From the NCBI RefSeq assembly GCF_029855045.1, contig NZ_CP123228.1:6584203-6648202 (forward strand): a DNA stretch of 64,000 bases. Direction: 5' to 3'. This document shows, piece by piece, positions 41,376 through 50,179 of the stretch; the stretch's first letter is position 1; each line of letters begins with the position of its first letter. Made by a program: the position numbers and the translations under genes. The notes under the pieces were generated by a model. The model was not told where the DNA came from and searched no databases. It saw only the letters and a program-made list of their open reading frames with translations. This DNA is from Piscinibacter sp. XHJ-5 (lineage in GTDB: Bacteria; Pseudomonadota; Gammaproteobacteria; Burkholderiales; Burkholderiaceae_C).

Positions 41376-41728
41376 GAGGCCTCGCGCACGCGCTGCGGCA
41401 GGCCTTGCACCTCGGCGTTGTCCACCGGCTTCATGTCGCCGTTGACGGCGCTCTGAACCAGCCGCGCCAGCGTCTGCGCATGCGGCGTGATCGTGCCGAA
41501 GAACAGCACGTCATCGCCGCGCGCGATCATCAGCGTGGGGAAGTTCTCCACGTCGACGTGGCCCATCACCTCGTCGTGATCCTCCACGTCGACCCAGGCG
41601 AAGTCGGCAAGGCCGGCGAAGTGGCGCGCCTGTTCGTCGAACACCGGCCGCCAGTCGCGGCAGGTGCCGCACCATTGCGCGCAAAGGCCGGCCACGAGCA
41701 GACGGGGGGACGGGGAGTCGGCGGACAT
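41372..41728 (-). CDS. Thioredoxin-like protein
   Basis: A 118-residue thioredoxin-fold protein with the active site CAQWCGTCRDW and the cis-Pro in VENFPTLMIARGDD. There is no signal peptide, so it acts in the cytoplasm. The CGTC active site differs from the CGPC of TrxA and TrxC, so redox potential and partners differ. It is a single gene converging on dinB. Confidence 0.88.
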   Translation of the reverse strand: MSADSPSPRLLVAGLCAQWCGTCRDWRPVFDEQARHFAGLADFAWVDVEDHDEVMGHVDVENFPTLMIARGDDVLFFGTITPHAQTLARLVQSAVNGDMKPVDNAEVQGLPQRVREAS

Positions 41729-41773
41729 GGCGCGAGTTTGCCTCGGCAGCGAGCGCTCGCAGGCTTGGGGTTA

Positions 41774-41792
41774 TCCGCCGCCTGGCGGCGGA
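41774..41792. repeat. GC-rich palindrome downstream of the GMC oxidoreductase
   Basis: TCCGCCGCC-T-GGCGGCGGA is a perfect 9-bp inverted repeat with a 1-base centre. It lies 11 bases past the oxidoreductase stop on the minus strand and lacks a T-run; it may pause transcription or stabilise the mRNA end. Confidence 0.5.
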
Positions 41793-41802
41793 CCCACGAC
41801 CC

Positions 41803-43455
41803 TCAGCTCTCCTCCAGCACCCACTGCGCCGCTCGCTCCGCGATCATCAGCACCGGCGCATTGGTGTTCCCGCTGGTGATGGTGGGCATCACGCTCGCGT
41901 CGGCAACCCGCAACCCGCGCATGCCGTGCAGCTTCAGCCGCGCATCCACCACCGCCAGCGGATCGCCGGCAGGACCCATCTTCGCCGTGCCCACCGGATG
42001 GAAGATCGTCGTGCCGATGTCGCCGGCCAGCTGTGCGAGTTCCTCGTCGCTCTGGAACTGCGTGCCGGGCTTGACCTCCTGCGGCCGGTACCTCGCCAGC
42101 GCCGGCTGCGCGACGATGCGACGCGTGAGCCGCAGCGATTGCGCGGCCACCCGGCGGTCGTCCTCGGTGCCGAGGTAATTGGCGCGGATGCTCGGTGCCT
42201 CCAGCGGGTCCGGCGCGCGCAGCCTGACGTGGCCGCGGCTGCTCGGGTTGAGGTTGCACACGCTGGCGGTGAAGGCGTTGAACGGATGCAGCGGCTCGCC
42301 GAAGGCCTCGAGCGACAGCGGCTGCACGTGGTATTCGAGATTGGGATGCGGCTGCGCCGCGTCGCTGCGCGTGAAAGCGCCGAGCTGCGACGGCGCCATG
42401 CTCATCGGGCCGCTGCGCTTGAGCAGGTACTCGAGCCCGATCCAGGCCTTGCCCCACCAGTGGCGCGTCATCGTGTTCAGCGTCTTGACGCCCTGCACGC
42501 TGAACACGGCGCGAATCTGCAGGTGGTCCTGCAGGTTCTCGCCGACGCCGGCAAGCGCATGCTGCACGTCGATGCCATGCTGTTGCAGCAGCGCCGGATC
42601 GCCGATCCCCGACAGCTGCAGCAGCTGCGGCGTCGCGACGGCGCCGGTGGCCACGATCACCTCGCGCGCGGCCTGCACGCGCAGCCGCTCGCCGCCGCCA
42701 TGCGGGATGACTTCGACACCGCTCGCGCGCAGCCCGGCAGCGTCGCGCTCCAGCACCACCCGCGCGATGTGCGCCCCGGTCCACACCTGCAGGTTCTCGC
42801 GCGCCATCACCGGCCGCAGAAAGGCCTTGGCCGCATTCCAGCGGATGCCGCCGCGCTGGTTGACCTGGAAGTAGCCGACGCCTTCGTTGTCGCCGCGGTT
42901 GAAGTCCTCGCTGTGCGGAATGCCGGCCTGCTGCGCGGCCTGCGCGAACGCATCGAGCACGTCCCAGCGCAGCCGCTGCTTCTCGACCCGCCACTCGCCG
43001 CCCTGGCGTTGGCCGGTGCGGTCGAAGCCGGGCGCCGCGTGGAACGCATCCGCGCCCTTGTAGTAGTCCTCGTGCTTCAGGAAGAACGGCAGGCAGTCCG
43101 ACCAGCTCCAGCCGTCATTGCCCAGCGCGCCCCAGTGGTCGTAATCGCGCGACTGGCCGCGCATGTAGATCATCCCGTTGATGCTGGAGCAGCCACCGAG
43201 CACCTTGCCGCGCGGGTAGCGCAGGCGGCGGCCGTTGAGGCCGGGGTCGGCATCAGTGTGGTACAGCCAGTCGGTGCGGGGGTTGCCGATGCAGTAGAGG
43301 TAGCCGACCGGGATATGGATCCAGTGGTAGTCGTCGCGGCCGCCCGCTTCGATGAGCAGCACGCGCCTGGTGCGGTCGGCGCTGAGCCGGTTGGCGAGCA
43401 GGCACCCCGCCGTGCCTGCGCCGCAGATGATGTAGTCGTACGTCGGCGTGGTCAT
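41803..43455 (-). CDS. GMC-family FAD-dependent oxidoreductase
   Basis: A 550-residue choline dehydrogenase-like flavoprotein. The FAD motif is GAGTAGCLLANRLS (12-25). GMC signature 1 is RGKVLGGCSSINGMIYMRG and signature 2 is GAVATPQLLQLSGIG. The catalytic His lies in TTIFHPVGTAKMG and the second His/Asn in SGNTNAPVLMIAER. Members oxidise alcohols or choline; the substrate here is not evident. The start (MTTPTYDYIICG, 43455) overlaps the creD stop as ATGA. Confidence 0.9.
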   Translation of the reverse strand: MTTPTYDYIICGAGTAGCLLANRLSADRTRRVLLIEAGGRDDYHWIHIPVGYLYCIGNPRTDWLYHTDADPGLNGRRLRYPRGKVLGGCSSINGMIYMRGQSRDYDHWGALGNDGWSWSDCLPFFLKHEDYYKGADAFHAAPGFDRTGQRQGGEWRVEKQRLRWDVLDAFAQAAQQAGIPHSEDFNRGDNEGVGYFQVNQRGGIRWNAAKAFLRPVMARENLQVWTGAHIARVVLERDAAGLRASGVEVIPHGGGERLRVQAAREVIVATGAVATPQLLQLSGIGDPALLQQHGIDVQHALAGVGENLQDHLQIRAVFSVQGVKTLNTMTRHWWGKAWIGLEYLLKRSGPMSMAPSQLGAFTRSDAAQPHPNLEYHVQPLSLEAFGEPLHPFNAFTASVCNLNPSSRGHVRLRAPDPLEAPSIRANYLGTEDDRRVAAQSLRLTRRIVAQPALARYRPQEVKPGTQFQSDEELAQLAGDIGTTIFHPVGTAKMGPAGDPLAVVDARLKLHGMRGLRVADASVMPTITSGNTNAPVLMIAERAAQWVLEES

Positions 43456-44897
43456 GAGGCGCGATTGTGGAGCGGGGCGCCGGCGGGCTCGCTGCGCGTC
43501 AACCCGTACCAGTCGATGCGCCGGGTCGCGACCATCACGCCGGCGAGCACCGCGAACAGCAGCACGGCGCCGAGGATCAGCGCGGTCTGCTCCAGCTGCA
43601 GCAGCAGGTAGAGCGCGCCGTACAGCGCCGCCACGCCGCCCCCGAACGCCAGTCCCGCACGCCATCCGCCGAGCAGGTGGCGCGCGTAGAACGCCAGCAG
43701 GGCGACGCAGGCGGCGGCAGCGATCGCGTACGACTCGCCGAACGGCAGGTGCTCCGACAGTGCGAGCAGGAGCAGGAAGAAGATGCTCAGCGCGCAGCCA
43801 ACGAGCAGGTACTGGACCGGATGCACTCGCAGCTGGCGCAGCACCTCGATCATCCCGACAGCGGCGAAGGTGAGTCCTATGAACAGCAGGCCGTACTTGA
43901 TCGCGCGATCGCTCAGCGAATAGGGATTCACCGGGTCGATGAAGGCGACGTCGAAGGCCTCGATGCAGCCGGCCGTGCCGACGCCCTTCGTCTCGGGCCG
44001 CAGTGCGCGCCGGTCGCGCGAAGCGCCGGCCTGCATGTCGGGCGTGCTGCCATGGGGGGCGCACAGCAAGGCGCGGCGCGCGAAGTCGTCCGGCGCGGTC
44101 GTGGCCAGCGAGGAGACCTGCCATGTCGCGCTGAAGCCGTCGTGCCGCACCTCGCGCGTCACCGGCAGAAAGCGTCCGCCGAACGACGGATGCGGCCAGT
44201 TCGCGGTGAGCTGCACGCGCGTGTCGTCGGCCACGGGCGCGAAGCCGAGCGCCGCGGTGCCAACCAGCTCCAGCGCGAGCTCGGCGCTGAACGGCGCGTC
44301 GGCGTTGCGGGGCAGCTCCGGCAGCACGGCATGAAAGCCGCGCGGATGACTCGGATGACGAGTCCCCGAACGGACCGCGAGGGCTTGGCCCGCCGCGGTG
44401 ATGCGCGCATGCCGGATGCCGCGTGCATCGCTCAAGGCCACCATCAGCACCGGCGCGGCGCAGGCCACCCGTGAGCCGGCATGCTCGCCTTTCGGACTGA
44501 GCGCGGCGAGCGAGTTCCAGTGCGCCTGGACCGTCGCCTTGCCGGCGTAGGTGTTCACCTTGAACAGGCCGCGCCAGCGGGGCTCCAGGCTCGCATCGGC
44601 CTGCACCGCCAGGCGGCTCGGCGCTGCCGTGAGCATGAACTCGCGGCTCGCCGCCAGGGACTTGCGGTCGGCGCCGTCGCCCACCACCGAGTCCCACTGC
44701 TCGGTGCAATGGCTGACGAGCACCGGGCCGGCCAGCGCCTGGCGGCCGGCCTGGCTCTGCTCGACGCTGCGCTCGGCTTCGCGCAAGCGCTCGTGGCGTT
44801 CTTCGACGAGTGCGCTGACGCGCGCGAGGGCCAGCGTCAGCAATCCCACGATGCCGATCACGGCCAGCAGCTTGGGGACGACAGGATGGATCTTCAT
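43452..44897 (-). CDS. creD: CreD-family inner membrane protein
   Basis: A 481-residue membrane protein. TM1 is at residues 9-28, a large periplasmic domain spans about 30-310, and six or seven spans follow to about 460. Signatures are PLVSHCTE-like VLVSHCTEQWDS, FKVNTYAGKATVQAHWN and IKYGLLFIGLTFAAVGMIEV. CreD is the membrane protein controlled by the CreBC system in E. coli and affects envelope and colicin tolerance. No creB or creC is nearby, yet three TTCAY repeats at 11-base spacing precede the gene. It is coupled to the GMC gene. Confidence 0.9.
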   Translation of the reverse strand: MKIHPVVPKLLAVIGIVGLLTLALARVSALVEERHERLREAERSVEQSQAGRQALAGPVLVSHCTEQWDSVVGDGADRKSLAASREFMLTAAPSRLAVQADASLEPRWRGLFKVNTYAGKATVQAHWNSLAALSPKGEHAGSRVACAAPVLMVALSDARGIRHARITAAGQALAVRSGTRHPSHPRGFHAVLPELPRNADAPFSAELALELVGTAALGFAPVADDTRVQLTANWPHPSFGGRFLPVTREVRHDGFSATWQVSSLATTAPDDFARRALLCAPHGSTPDMQAGASRDRRALRPETKGVGTAGCIEAFDVAFIDPVNPYSLSDRAIKYGLLFIGLTFAAVGMIEVLRQLRVHPVQYLLVGCALSIFFLLLLALSEHLPFGESYAIAAAACVALLAFYARHLLGGWRAGLAFGGGVAALYGALYLLLQLEQTALILGAVLLFAVLAGVMVATRRIDWYGLTRSEPAGAPLHNRAS

Positions 44898-44937
44898 CGG
44901 TGCGCTCCATGAAAGGCGCGCACTGTCGATCGCGGCG

Positions 44938-44964
44938 ATGAAAGGTGGATGAAGTCGGCGTGAA
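44938..44964 (-). promoter_or_regulatory. Triple TTCAY tag upstream of creD
   Basis: On the minus strand: TTCAC (44964-44960), six bases, TTCAT (44953-44949), six bases, TTCAT (44942-44938). This matches the E. coli CreB tag TTCAC-N6-TTCAC at 9 of 10 positions and adds a third copy at the same 11-bp period. It lies 41-67 bases upstream of the creD start. Confidence 0.6.
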
Positions 44965-44979
44965 GCGGACCTCGCGGGG

Positions 44980-45411
44980 TCACTTGCCCATGCGCTTGAG
45001 GGGGCCGAAGCAAGCTTTCAGATTCGGCTCCTGGCAGACGACATGCATTTCCCGCGACGGCTCGAACAGCAGGTAGTTGGTGTGCTCCTGGCCCGTCTCG
45101 TCCTGCTCGATGTCACCGCAGTCCTTGCCGCCATGGTCCTTGGTGATCTTCATCGTCAGCGCGTAGAAGCCGCGAGCATCGGGCTCCCGGGACACGGTGT
45201 AGGTGTTGTCCGAACGCTCGGCACCACTGGTGACGGCGGCGGTGCCGTCGGGGCGGAAGTCGTAGACCTCGGTGCAGCGGTTGACACTGTTCGTCCATTG
45301 CCACTTGCCGACCAGCGGGTGCGATGCACCGGCGGGATCGGGCGCCTGCGACACGGCGGGCCCTGCCGCGACGAAAACCCAGGCCAGCGCGACGACGAAC
45401 TTGCGGTCCAT
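44980..45411 (-). CDS. Secreted protein with possible lipocalin-like fold
   Basis: A 143-residue protein. A signal peptide covers about residues 1-21 (VAAGPAVSQA). The mature part begins near HPLVGKWQWTNSVNRCTEVY, reminiscent of the start of lipocalin-like beta barrels, and has four cysteines (CTE, DCGD, VCQE, ACFG) that could form two disulfides. The C-terminus is CFGPLKRMGK. No enzyme motif is seen. It is a single gene located upstream of creD. Confidence 0.7.
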   Translation of the reverse strand: MDRKFVVALAWVFVAAGPAVSQAPDPAGASHPLVGKWQWTNSVNRCTEVYDFRPDGTAAVTSGAERSDNTYTVSREPDARGFYALTMKITKDHGGKDCGDIEQDETGQEHTNYLLFEPSREMHVVCQEPNLKACFGPLKRMGK

Positions 45412-45527
45412 GGAGCACCTCGCTCAAGAGTGCGGAGGCCGTTCCCGCGATGTCTCGCGCGCGGCGGCCCTCCGCGGATCAGGAACGGCGATTGTCGCGC
45501 AGCGTGAACCGCAGGCAGTCCGCGGCC

Positions 45528-45872
45528 TCACGCCTGCCAGACCCCGTACCCTCGCTCGCGCAACGCGATCGCCAGCTCCACCTCCATCTCCCTTGCGCCC
45601 TCGTACGGCATCGGGTTGTAGACCTCGTACAGGCGCGGCAGCAGCCGAAGACCGTAGCGCTGCACGAAGCGGTTCGCCTGGATGCCGGCCTTGTGCCTGT
45701 CGAATCGCAGGTCCGGGTCGGTGCCCGTCATGCCGACGTAGACGAAGGGCAGTCCGAGGCGGTGATCGGGATTGGCGCGCCGAAATCGCGGCTCGTTCCA
45801 CACCGAGTCGTCCAGCTCGACGACGTAGACGTGGTAGTGGTGCAACGGCGCGCGGCGCTCGTTCGCGCGCAC
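45528..45872 (-). CDS. GIY-YIG-like small protein
   Basis: A 114-residue protein. HHYHVYVVELDD and PFVYVGMTGTDPDLRFDRHK resemble the GIY and YIG strands of GIY-YIG nucleases, with the conserved Arg and His in RFDRHKAG and a candidate catalytic Glu in GAREMEVELAIALRERGY. The spacing between the two strands is longer than usual, about 20 residues, so nuclease activity is not certain. It begins 4 bases after the YjbR-like gene stop. Function unknown. Confidence 0.65.
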   Translation of the reverse strand: MRANERRAPLHHYHVYVVELDDSVWNEPRFRRANPDHRLGLPFVYVGMTGTDPDLRFDRHKAGIQANRFVQRYGLRLLPRLYEVYNPMPYEGAREMEVELAIALRERGYGVWQA

Positions 45873-45876
45873 CCGC

Positions 45877-46227
45877 TCAGCCCAGCAGCTCGCGCTGCAG
45901 CTTCTTCGGCAGCCTGGCCAGCACCAGCTCGTGCGAGCGCGTCACCAGTCCCTTCAGCTGGGCGAGCGGCAGCGCCTTCGGGTCCTTCAGCTGCACCCAC
46001 TTCACGCGCGCCAGGTAGGGCGCCGGGGCGAAACCCGGCAGGCCGGTGATCTCGAGGAAGCGGTGATCGTCGACCTTGAACGAGCAGCCGTCCCAGGGAC
46101 CCGGCTCGGGCCCGCCGGCGAAGAACATCTTGCCGCCAACGCTGGCCACCCAGTCGCAGCCCCACTTGATGTCGGCCGTGGCGGCGGGCAGCGAAGCGGC
46201 GTGCGTCTTCAGGGCGGCAAAAGTCAT
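45877..46227 (-). CDS. MmcQ/YjbR family protein
   Basis: A 116-residue protein of the MmcQ/YjbR (DNA-binding-like, CyaY-fold) family. Signatures are DIKWGCDWVASVGGKMFFAG, FKVDDHRFLEITGLPGFAPA, PYLARVKWVQL and ITRSHELV-like VTRSHELVLARLPKKLQ. The biochemical role of the family is unsettled. It sits between the MshEN-type gene and the GIY-YIG-like gene with gaps of only 6 and 4 bases, indicating one operon. Confidence 0.88.
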   Translation of the reverse strand: MTFAALKTHAASLPAATADIKWGCDWVASVGGKMFFAGGPEPGPWDGCSFKVDDHRFLEITGLPGFAPAPYLARVKWVQLKDPKALPLAQLKGLVTRSHELVLARLPKKLQRELLG

Positions 46228-46233
46228 CGGGGA

Positions 46234-47325
46234 TCAGCGGGTGGTGGCAAAGAAGCCGGCGCGGACCGACACATTGTCCGACCACAGGTCCTGCCTCGAC
46301 AAGCTCGACAGGGCGAGCAGGATCTGCCCCTTGGCCGCGAGCACCGGCACCACCTTGAACGCGGCCAGCGCATACAGCGCCTGCAGCGCCGCCAGCCGCG
46401 CGGGCCGGTCGACCGCGACGACGAGCCGGTCGCGCTCGAGCATGATCGGCAGCGCGCGGTGGGCGATCGCCAGGCGCAGCGGCAGCTTGCGCGCCGCAGC
46501 GTGCTCTATCGGGAAGCGCGTGAGGTCGACGAAGGGATATCCCATCTTGTGCGCGATCGCCGTCTGCAGATCGGCCTGCGAGATGACGCCCAGCGCGACC
46601 AGTCGCTCGCCCAGCGGCAGGTCGCCCAGCGGCTCGGCCAGGGCCCGCTGGAGCTGCTCGGGCGTCGCCATGCCCAGGTTCTGCAGGGACTGTCCGATGG
46701 GCACCACCGGCATGCGCATCTGACGCGCGAGGGCGTCCATGAGCTGCGCCGGCGTCGCGATCCAACGCTCCGCCGCGAGGTCCTGCGCGGTCGGCCCGAA
46801 CTCGCACCGGCTGTAGGCGCAGCGCGGGACGAATGCGCGCAGCAGCGAACGATGGTCCGATGAAGGCAGGAACAGGAACAGCCCGGCGTCGGTCTCGACG
46901 TGGCCGGCGCAGCGTCCGACCAGCACCTCGTTGCTGTCCGCGGTGACCAGGCGGTACTCCCGCTCCTGGGTCGCCGCCGGAACGCGCTCCGACGGCAGCC
47001 CGGCACGCGGCTCCAGGCCTCGCAGCGGGTGGTTGAGCACCAGGCGGCGAAAGCGCGAGAACGGCAGGGCGAGCGTGGCGCCGTCGAAGGTGGTGCGCAG
47101 GCTCAGCGTGCCGCCGGGCACATCGATGCCGGCGATGAAGCCGTCCACCGCCGTTCCCGACGCCGTCTCGACCCGGCAGGGCTGCACGACATCGATGTCC
47201 GGCGGCGCCTCGTGGCGCCAGTCGTACGGCAGGGGGGGCCACCGCCACGGATCGGGGGGCTCGTCGAAGAGCACCGGGAACGGCGGCATCGGATCGAGAA
47301 GGGGCGCTTGGTCGTTTGCAGACAT
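46234..47325 (-). CDS. Stand-alone MshEN (GspE N-terminal) domain protein
   Basis: A 363-residue protein, taking MSANDQAP at 47325 as start; an ATG at 47343 would add 6 residues and neither has a strong ribosome binding site. The N-terminal third has beta-rich sequence (CRVETASGTAVDGFIAGIDV). The C-terminal region from about 215 resembles the MshEN/T2SSE_N domain (LGERLVALGVISQADLQTAI, GYPFVDLTRFPIEHAAARKL), known to bind c-di-GMP in MshE. No ATPase domain follows. It could be a c-di-GMP receptor protein; that is inference. Confidence 0.75.
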   Translation of the reverse strand: MSANDQAPLLDPMPPFPVLFDEPPDPWRWPPLPYDWRHEAPPDIDVVQPCRVETASGTAVDGFIAGIDVPGGTLSLRTTFDGATLALPFSRFRRLVLNHPLRGLEPRAGLPSERVPAATQEREYRLVTADSNEVLVGRCAGHVETDAGLFLFLPSSDHRSLLRAFVPRCAYSRCEFGPTAQDLAAERWIATPAQLMDALARQMRMPVVPIGQSLQNLGMATPEQLQRALAEPLGDLPLGERLVALGVISQADLQTAIAHKMGYPFVDLTRFPIEHAAARKLPLRLAIAHRALPIMLERDRLVVAVDRPARLAALQALYALAAFKVVPVLAAKGQILLALSSLSRQDLWSDNVSVRAGFFATTR

Positions 47326-47458
47326 GGACCGAAGGCGGGACATCGTGTTGCCGGCACCTTACACGCGCGGCCTGCTTTCGCGTCGTGAACAAAGACCGCA
47401 ATCGGCCATGCCAGGGTCGGCGCCCCGCGAGTGGGTGGTGGCGTCACACGGCGTGGCC

Positions 47459-48052
47459 TCAGCGCGGCAGGGTCGGCAGCGGCTCCACGCCGTCGGCAAT
47501 CTCGGGCGGCGTGTGCGCCACGTTCAGCACCAGGTTGATCATCGAGAAGTAGCCGATGAGCCCGGTGAGATCCACGACGCCGTGCTCGCCGAATCGATCG
47601 CGCGCCACGCGGTAGGTGGCGTCGCTGACGCCGCGCTGCTGCAGCAGCTCGCACGTGAAGTCGTGCACGCAGCGCTCTTCGTCGTCCATGCCGTCGGGGC
47701 GCCTTCCTTCGCGCACCGCGGCGATCGTCTGCGGCGCGGTTCCGGCCTTCAGCGCCAGCGGCACATGAATGCACCACTCGAACTGCTGCGACCAATGACG
47801 CGCCACGATGAGCGTGGCGAACTCGGATACGCGCGCCGGCAGCGCGCTGTGAAAGCGCAGGTATTCCCCGACCTTCTGCACGCGCGCGAGCAGCTCGGGA
47901 CTGCGCAACAGCGGGATGAACGGTCCCATCACCGCCTTGCGCGGCCCGGCGATCAGTTCGTCGGCGGCCGCGCGCTGCGCGGCATCGAGCGATTCCCGCG
48001 GCAGCGGGGGCATGCGGTCGGTCAGGCCTTGGGGGTGCGGCGATGCGGTCAT
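47459..48052 (-). CDS. Carboxymuconolactone decarboxylase (AhpD-like) family protein
   Basis: A 197-residue protein if started at the ATG at 48052, which overlaps the transporter stop as ATGA and has GGAG upstream; a second ATG at 48064 would add 4 residues. The CMD fold is seen in GEYLRFHSALPARVSEFATL and ARHWSQQFEWCIHVPLALKA. The catalytic CxxC of AhpD is absent (a single Cys in EWCIH), so peroxidase-type chemistry is doubtful. It is co-expressed with the YbfB-like transporter. Substrate unknown. Confidence 0.83.
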   Translation of the reverse strand: MTASPHPQGLTDRMPPLPRESLDAAQRAAADELIAGPRKAVMGPFIPLLRSPELLARVQKVGEYLRFHSALPARVSEFATLIVARHWSQQFEWCIHVPLALKAGTAPQTIAAVREGRRPDGMDDEERCVHDFTCELLQQRGVSDATYRVARDRFGEHGVVDLTGLIGYFSMINLVLNVAHTPPEIADGVEPLPTLPR

Positions 48053-49257
48053 CGAGGGCTCCATCGGTCAGCGGGTTGTCGGGAAGGGGCGCCGGGCTTC
48101 GAGCGCATCAGCAGGGCGGCGGAGCTGGCCACCAGCAGCACCGCGGCGAGGGCTGCCGTCGGCCAGGCGCTCGCGCCGGCATCGCCGGCGCCGACCAGCA
48201 ACGGCCCGATCAGCTGGCCGGTGCCGAAAGCCGCCGTCATCGCAGCCATCAGGCGCGGCGCCGCCGCCCCGGCGACGCGTCGCGCTTCCTGCAGGCCGGC
48301 CATGGTGGCCACCATGAAGGTGCCGCCGATGCAGACGGCGCTGCCGATCAGCGCCGCGATGCTGTGCGGCGCGAACGCAGGCAAAAGCACGCCCGCGGCC
48401 ATCACCATCTGGCTGGCGGCCCACAGCACGCGCGCCGACAGGTGGCGCAGCAGGACACCGCCCAGCAGCGTGGAGACCGCCGCGGCCGCGCCGAAGATGG
48501 GCCAGGTCCAGCCGAACACCGCGGGGTCGGCGACGAGCTCTCGCGCCGCGGCGGGAAGGAAAGTGGCAGGCAGGATGTAGCCGAAACCGAAGGCGCCGTA
48601 GCAGGCGACCAGCGTCAGCGCCGAGCGGGGAAAGGCCGCCCGTGCTGCGGCAGGGGCAGCCTGCCGCGAAGCCTCGGGTCGCAGCGTCGGCCAGCTCCAC
48701 GCCGTGACGGCCGCGGCCACCCCACCGAGCAGCCACCAGCCCGTCGTGGCCGGCTGACCGGCCAGTCCGACCCCCATGGCTGCGAGCCCCGCGACCACCA
48801 TGCCGACGCCGACCCCGGCGTAGACACCGCCGGCCGCATCGGTCCTCTGCTGCGAAGCGAGCACTGCCAGGGCCCAGGCGGAAATCCCCACCAGCACGAA
48901 GGCGCTGGCGGCACCGGCGGCGAACCGCAGCCCCAGGCCGGCCACGAACGGCGGTGCCAGCGCCATGCCGAGCGTCGACACCGCGACGGCCGCCAAGCCC
49001 GCACGCGCCGCACGTCGCGGCGCCGGATTCCAGGCGATGCAGGCCAGCGCGCCCAGCAGGTAGCCCAGGTAGTTGGCGCCGGCCAGCCAAGCCCCCTGCG
49101 ACAAGGCAAGGCCGTCGGCCTGCATCAGCGGCAGCAGCGGCGTGAAGGCAAAGCGTCCGATGCCCATCGCCGCGGCCAGGCCGGCCAGGCCGGTCAGCAG
49201 GGTGCGATGTGTCGTGAGCGGTGCGCCGGAGTCCATCGCCGAATCGTAGGTGGACAT
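48049..49257 (-). CDS. YbfB/YjiJ-family MFS transporter
   Basis: A 402-residue membrane protein with about 12 spans. The family start is MGIGRFAFTPLLPLMQADG, and GAFGFGYILPATFLPAAARE and RLMAAMTAAFGTGQLIGPLL are typical YbfB signatures. I use the ATG at 49257, preceded by GAAGG; a second ATG at 49236 lacks a ribosome binding site. It is divergent from a LysR gene across 67 AT-rich bases, the usual layout for a regulated YbfB gene. Substrate unknown. Confidence 0.88.
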   Translation of the reverse strand: MSTYDSAMDSGAPLTTHRTLLTGLAGLAAAMGIGRFAFTPLLPLMQADGLALSQGAWLAGANYLGYLLGALACIAWNPAPRRAARAGLAAVAVSTLGMALAPPFVAGLGLRFAAGAASAFVLVGISAWALAVLASQQRTDAAGGVYAGVGVGMVVAGLAAMGVGLAGQPATTGWWLLGGVAAAVTAWSWPTLRPEASRQAAPAAARAAFPRSALTLVACYGAFGFGYILPATFLPAAARELVADPAVFGWTWPIFGAAAAVSTLLGGVLLRHLSARVLWAASQMVMAAGVLLPAFAPHSIAALIGSAVCIGGTFMVATMAGLQEARRVAGAAAPRLMAAMTAAFGTGQLIGPLLVGAGDAGASAWPTAALAAVLLVASSAALLMRSKPGAPSRQPADRWSPR

Positions 49258-49324
49258 GGCCTTCGCGGATATTGAATAATTTGGAACGACTCTTTCTCCA
49301 TTCGAGAACATCGCGGAGAGCCCC

Positions 49325-50176
49325 ATGGACCTCGCCGACCTGCACATCTTCAAGACCGTGGTGGAGGAAGGCGGCATCGTGCGCGCCGCCCGCAAGCTCC
49401 ATCGCGTGCAATCGAGCATCACCATGCGCATCAAGCAGCTCGAGTCCTCGCTGGGCGCCGAGCTGTTCTATCGGAGCAAGCAGCGGCTGCATCTGTCGCC
49501 CAGCGGCGAGCTGCTGCTCGACTATGCCGAGCGGCTGCTGCGCCTGTCCGATGAAGCGCGCCAGGCGTTGAGCGGATCGGCGCCGCGCGGCGTGTTCCGC
49601 CTGGGCGCACTCGAAAGCACCACCGCAAGCCGGCTGCCCGGCGTGCTGGCCAGCTACCACGCGGCCTGCCCGCAGGTGCGCGTGGAGCTGACCACCGGCA
49701 CCAACGATGCGCTGACCGCCGCCGTTGCCGAGCGCCGCCTGGACGCCGCGTTCGTGGCCGAAGCGCCCACCGCACCCGGCCTCGCGCACCAGCCGTTGTT
49801 CACGGAGCGGCTGGTGCTCATCTCGTCGACTCAACGCGGCGCCATTCGCGGGCCGCAGGATGTCGAGGGCGACTCGCTGATTGCCTTTCCCAGCGGCTGC
49901 GCCTACCGGCGCGTGCTGCAGCGCTGGCTCGGCGCGGCGCACACGCCCGCCACCCGCGTGCTCGAGCTCGGGTCCTACCACGCGATCGTCGCCTGTGTGG
50001 CTTCGGGCACCGGCATCGCACTGGTGCCCGAATCGGTGCTGGACACCGTCAATGGCGCCGAGGTGCGCCGGCACCGCCTGCCGCGCGCGGTGTCGCATGT
50101 CGTCACGCCGCTGATATGGCGCAACGGCGAGCAGTCGGCGCCGTTGCTGGCGCTGCGCGAGCTGCTGGCGCGCTAA
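49325..50176 (+). CDS. LysR-family transcriptional regulator
   Basis: A 283-residue LysR-type regulator. The HTH is MDLADLHIFKTVVEEGGIVR, then VQSSITMRIKQLESSLGAEL. The effector domain includes GVFRLGALESTTASRLPGVL and AVAERRLDAAFVAEAP. This resembles regulators paired with YbfB-like or other efflux genes. It is divergent from the transporter/CMD operon and probably controls it. It converges on marC 3 bases away. Confidence 0.92.
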   Translation: MDLADLHIFKTVVEEGGIVRAARKLHRVQSSITMRIKQLESSLGAELFYRSKQRLHLSPSGELLLDYAERLLRLSDEARQALSGSAPRGVFRLGALESTTASRLPGVLASYHAACPQVRVELTTGTNDALTAAVAERRLDAAFVAEAPTAPGLAHQPLFTERLVLISSTQRGAIRGPQDVEGDSLIAFPSGCAYRRVLQRWLGAAHTPATRVLELGSYHAIVACVASGTGIALVPESVLDTVNGAEVRRHRLPRAVSHVVTPLIWRNGEQSAPLLALRELLAR

Positions 50177-50179
50177 GGG

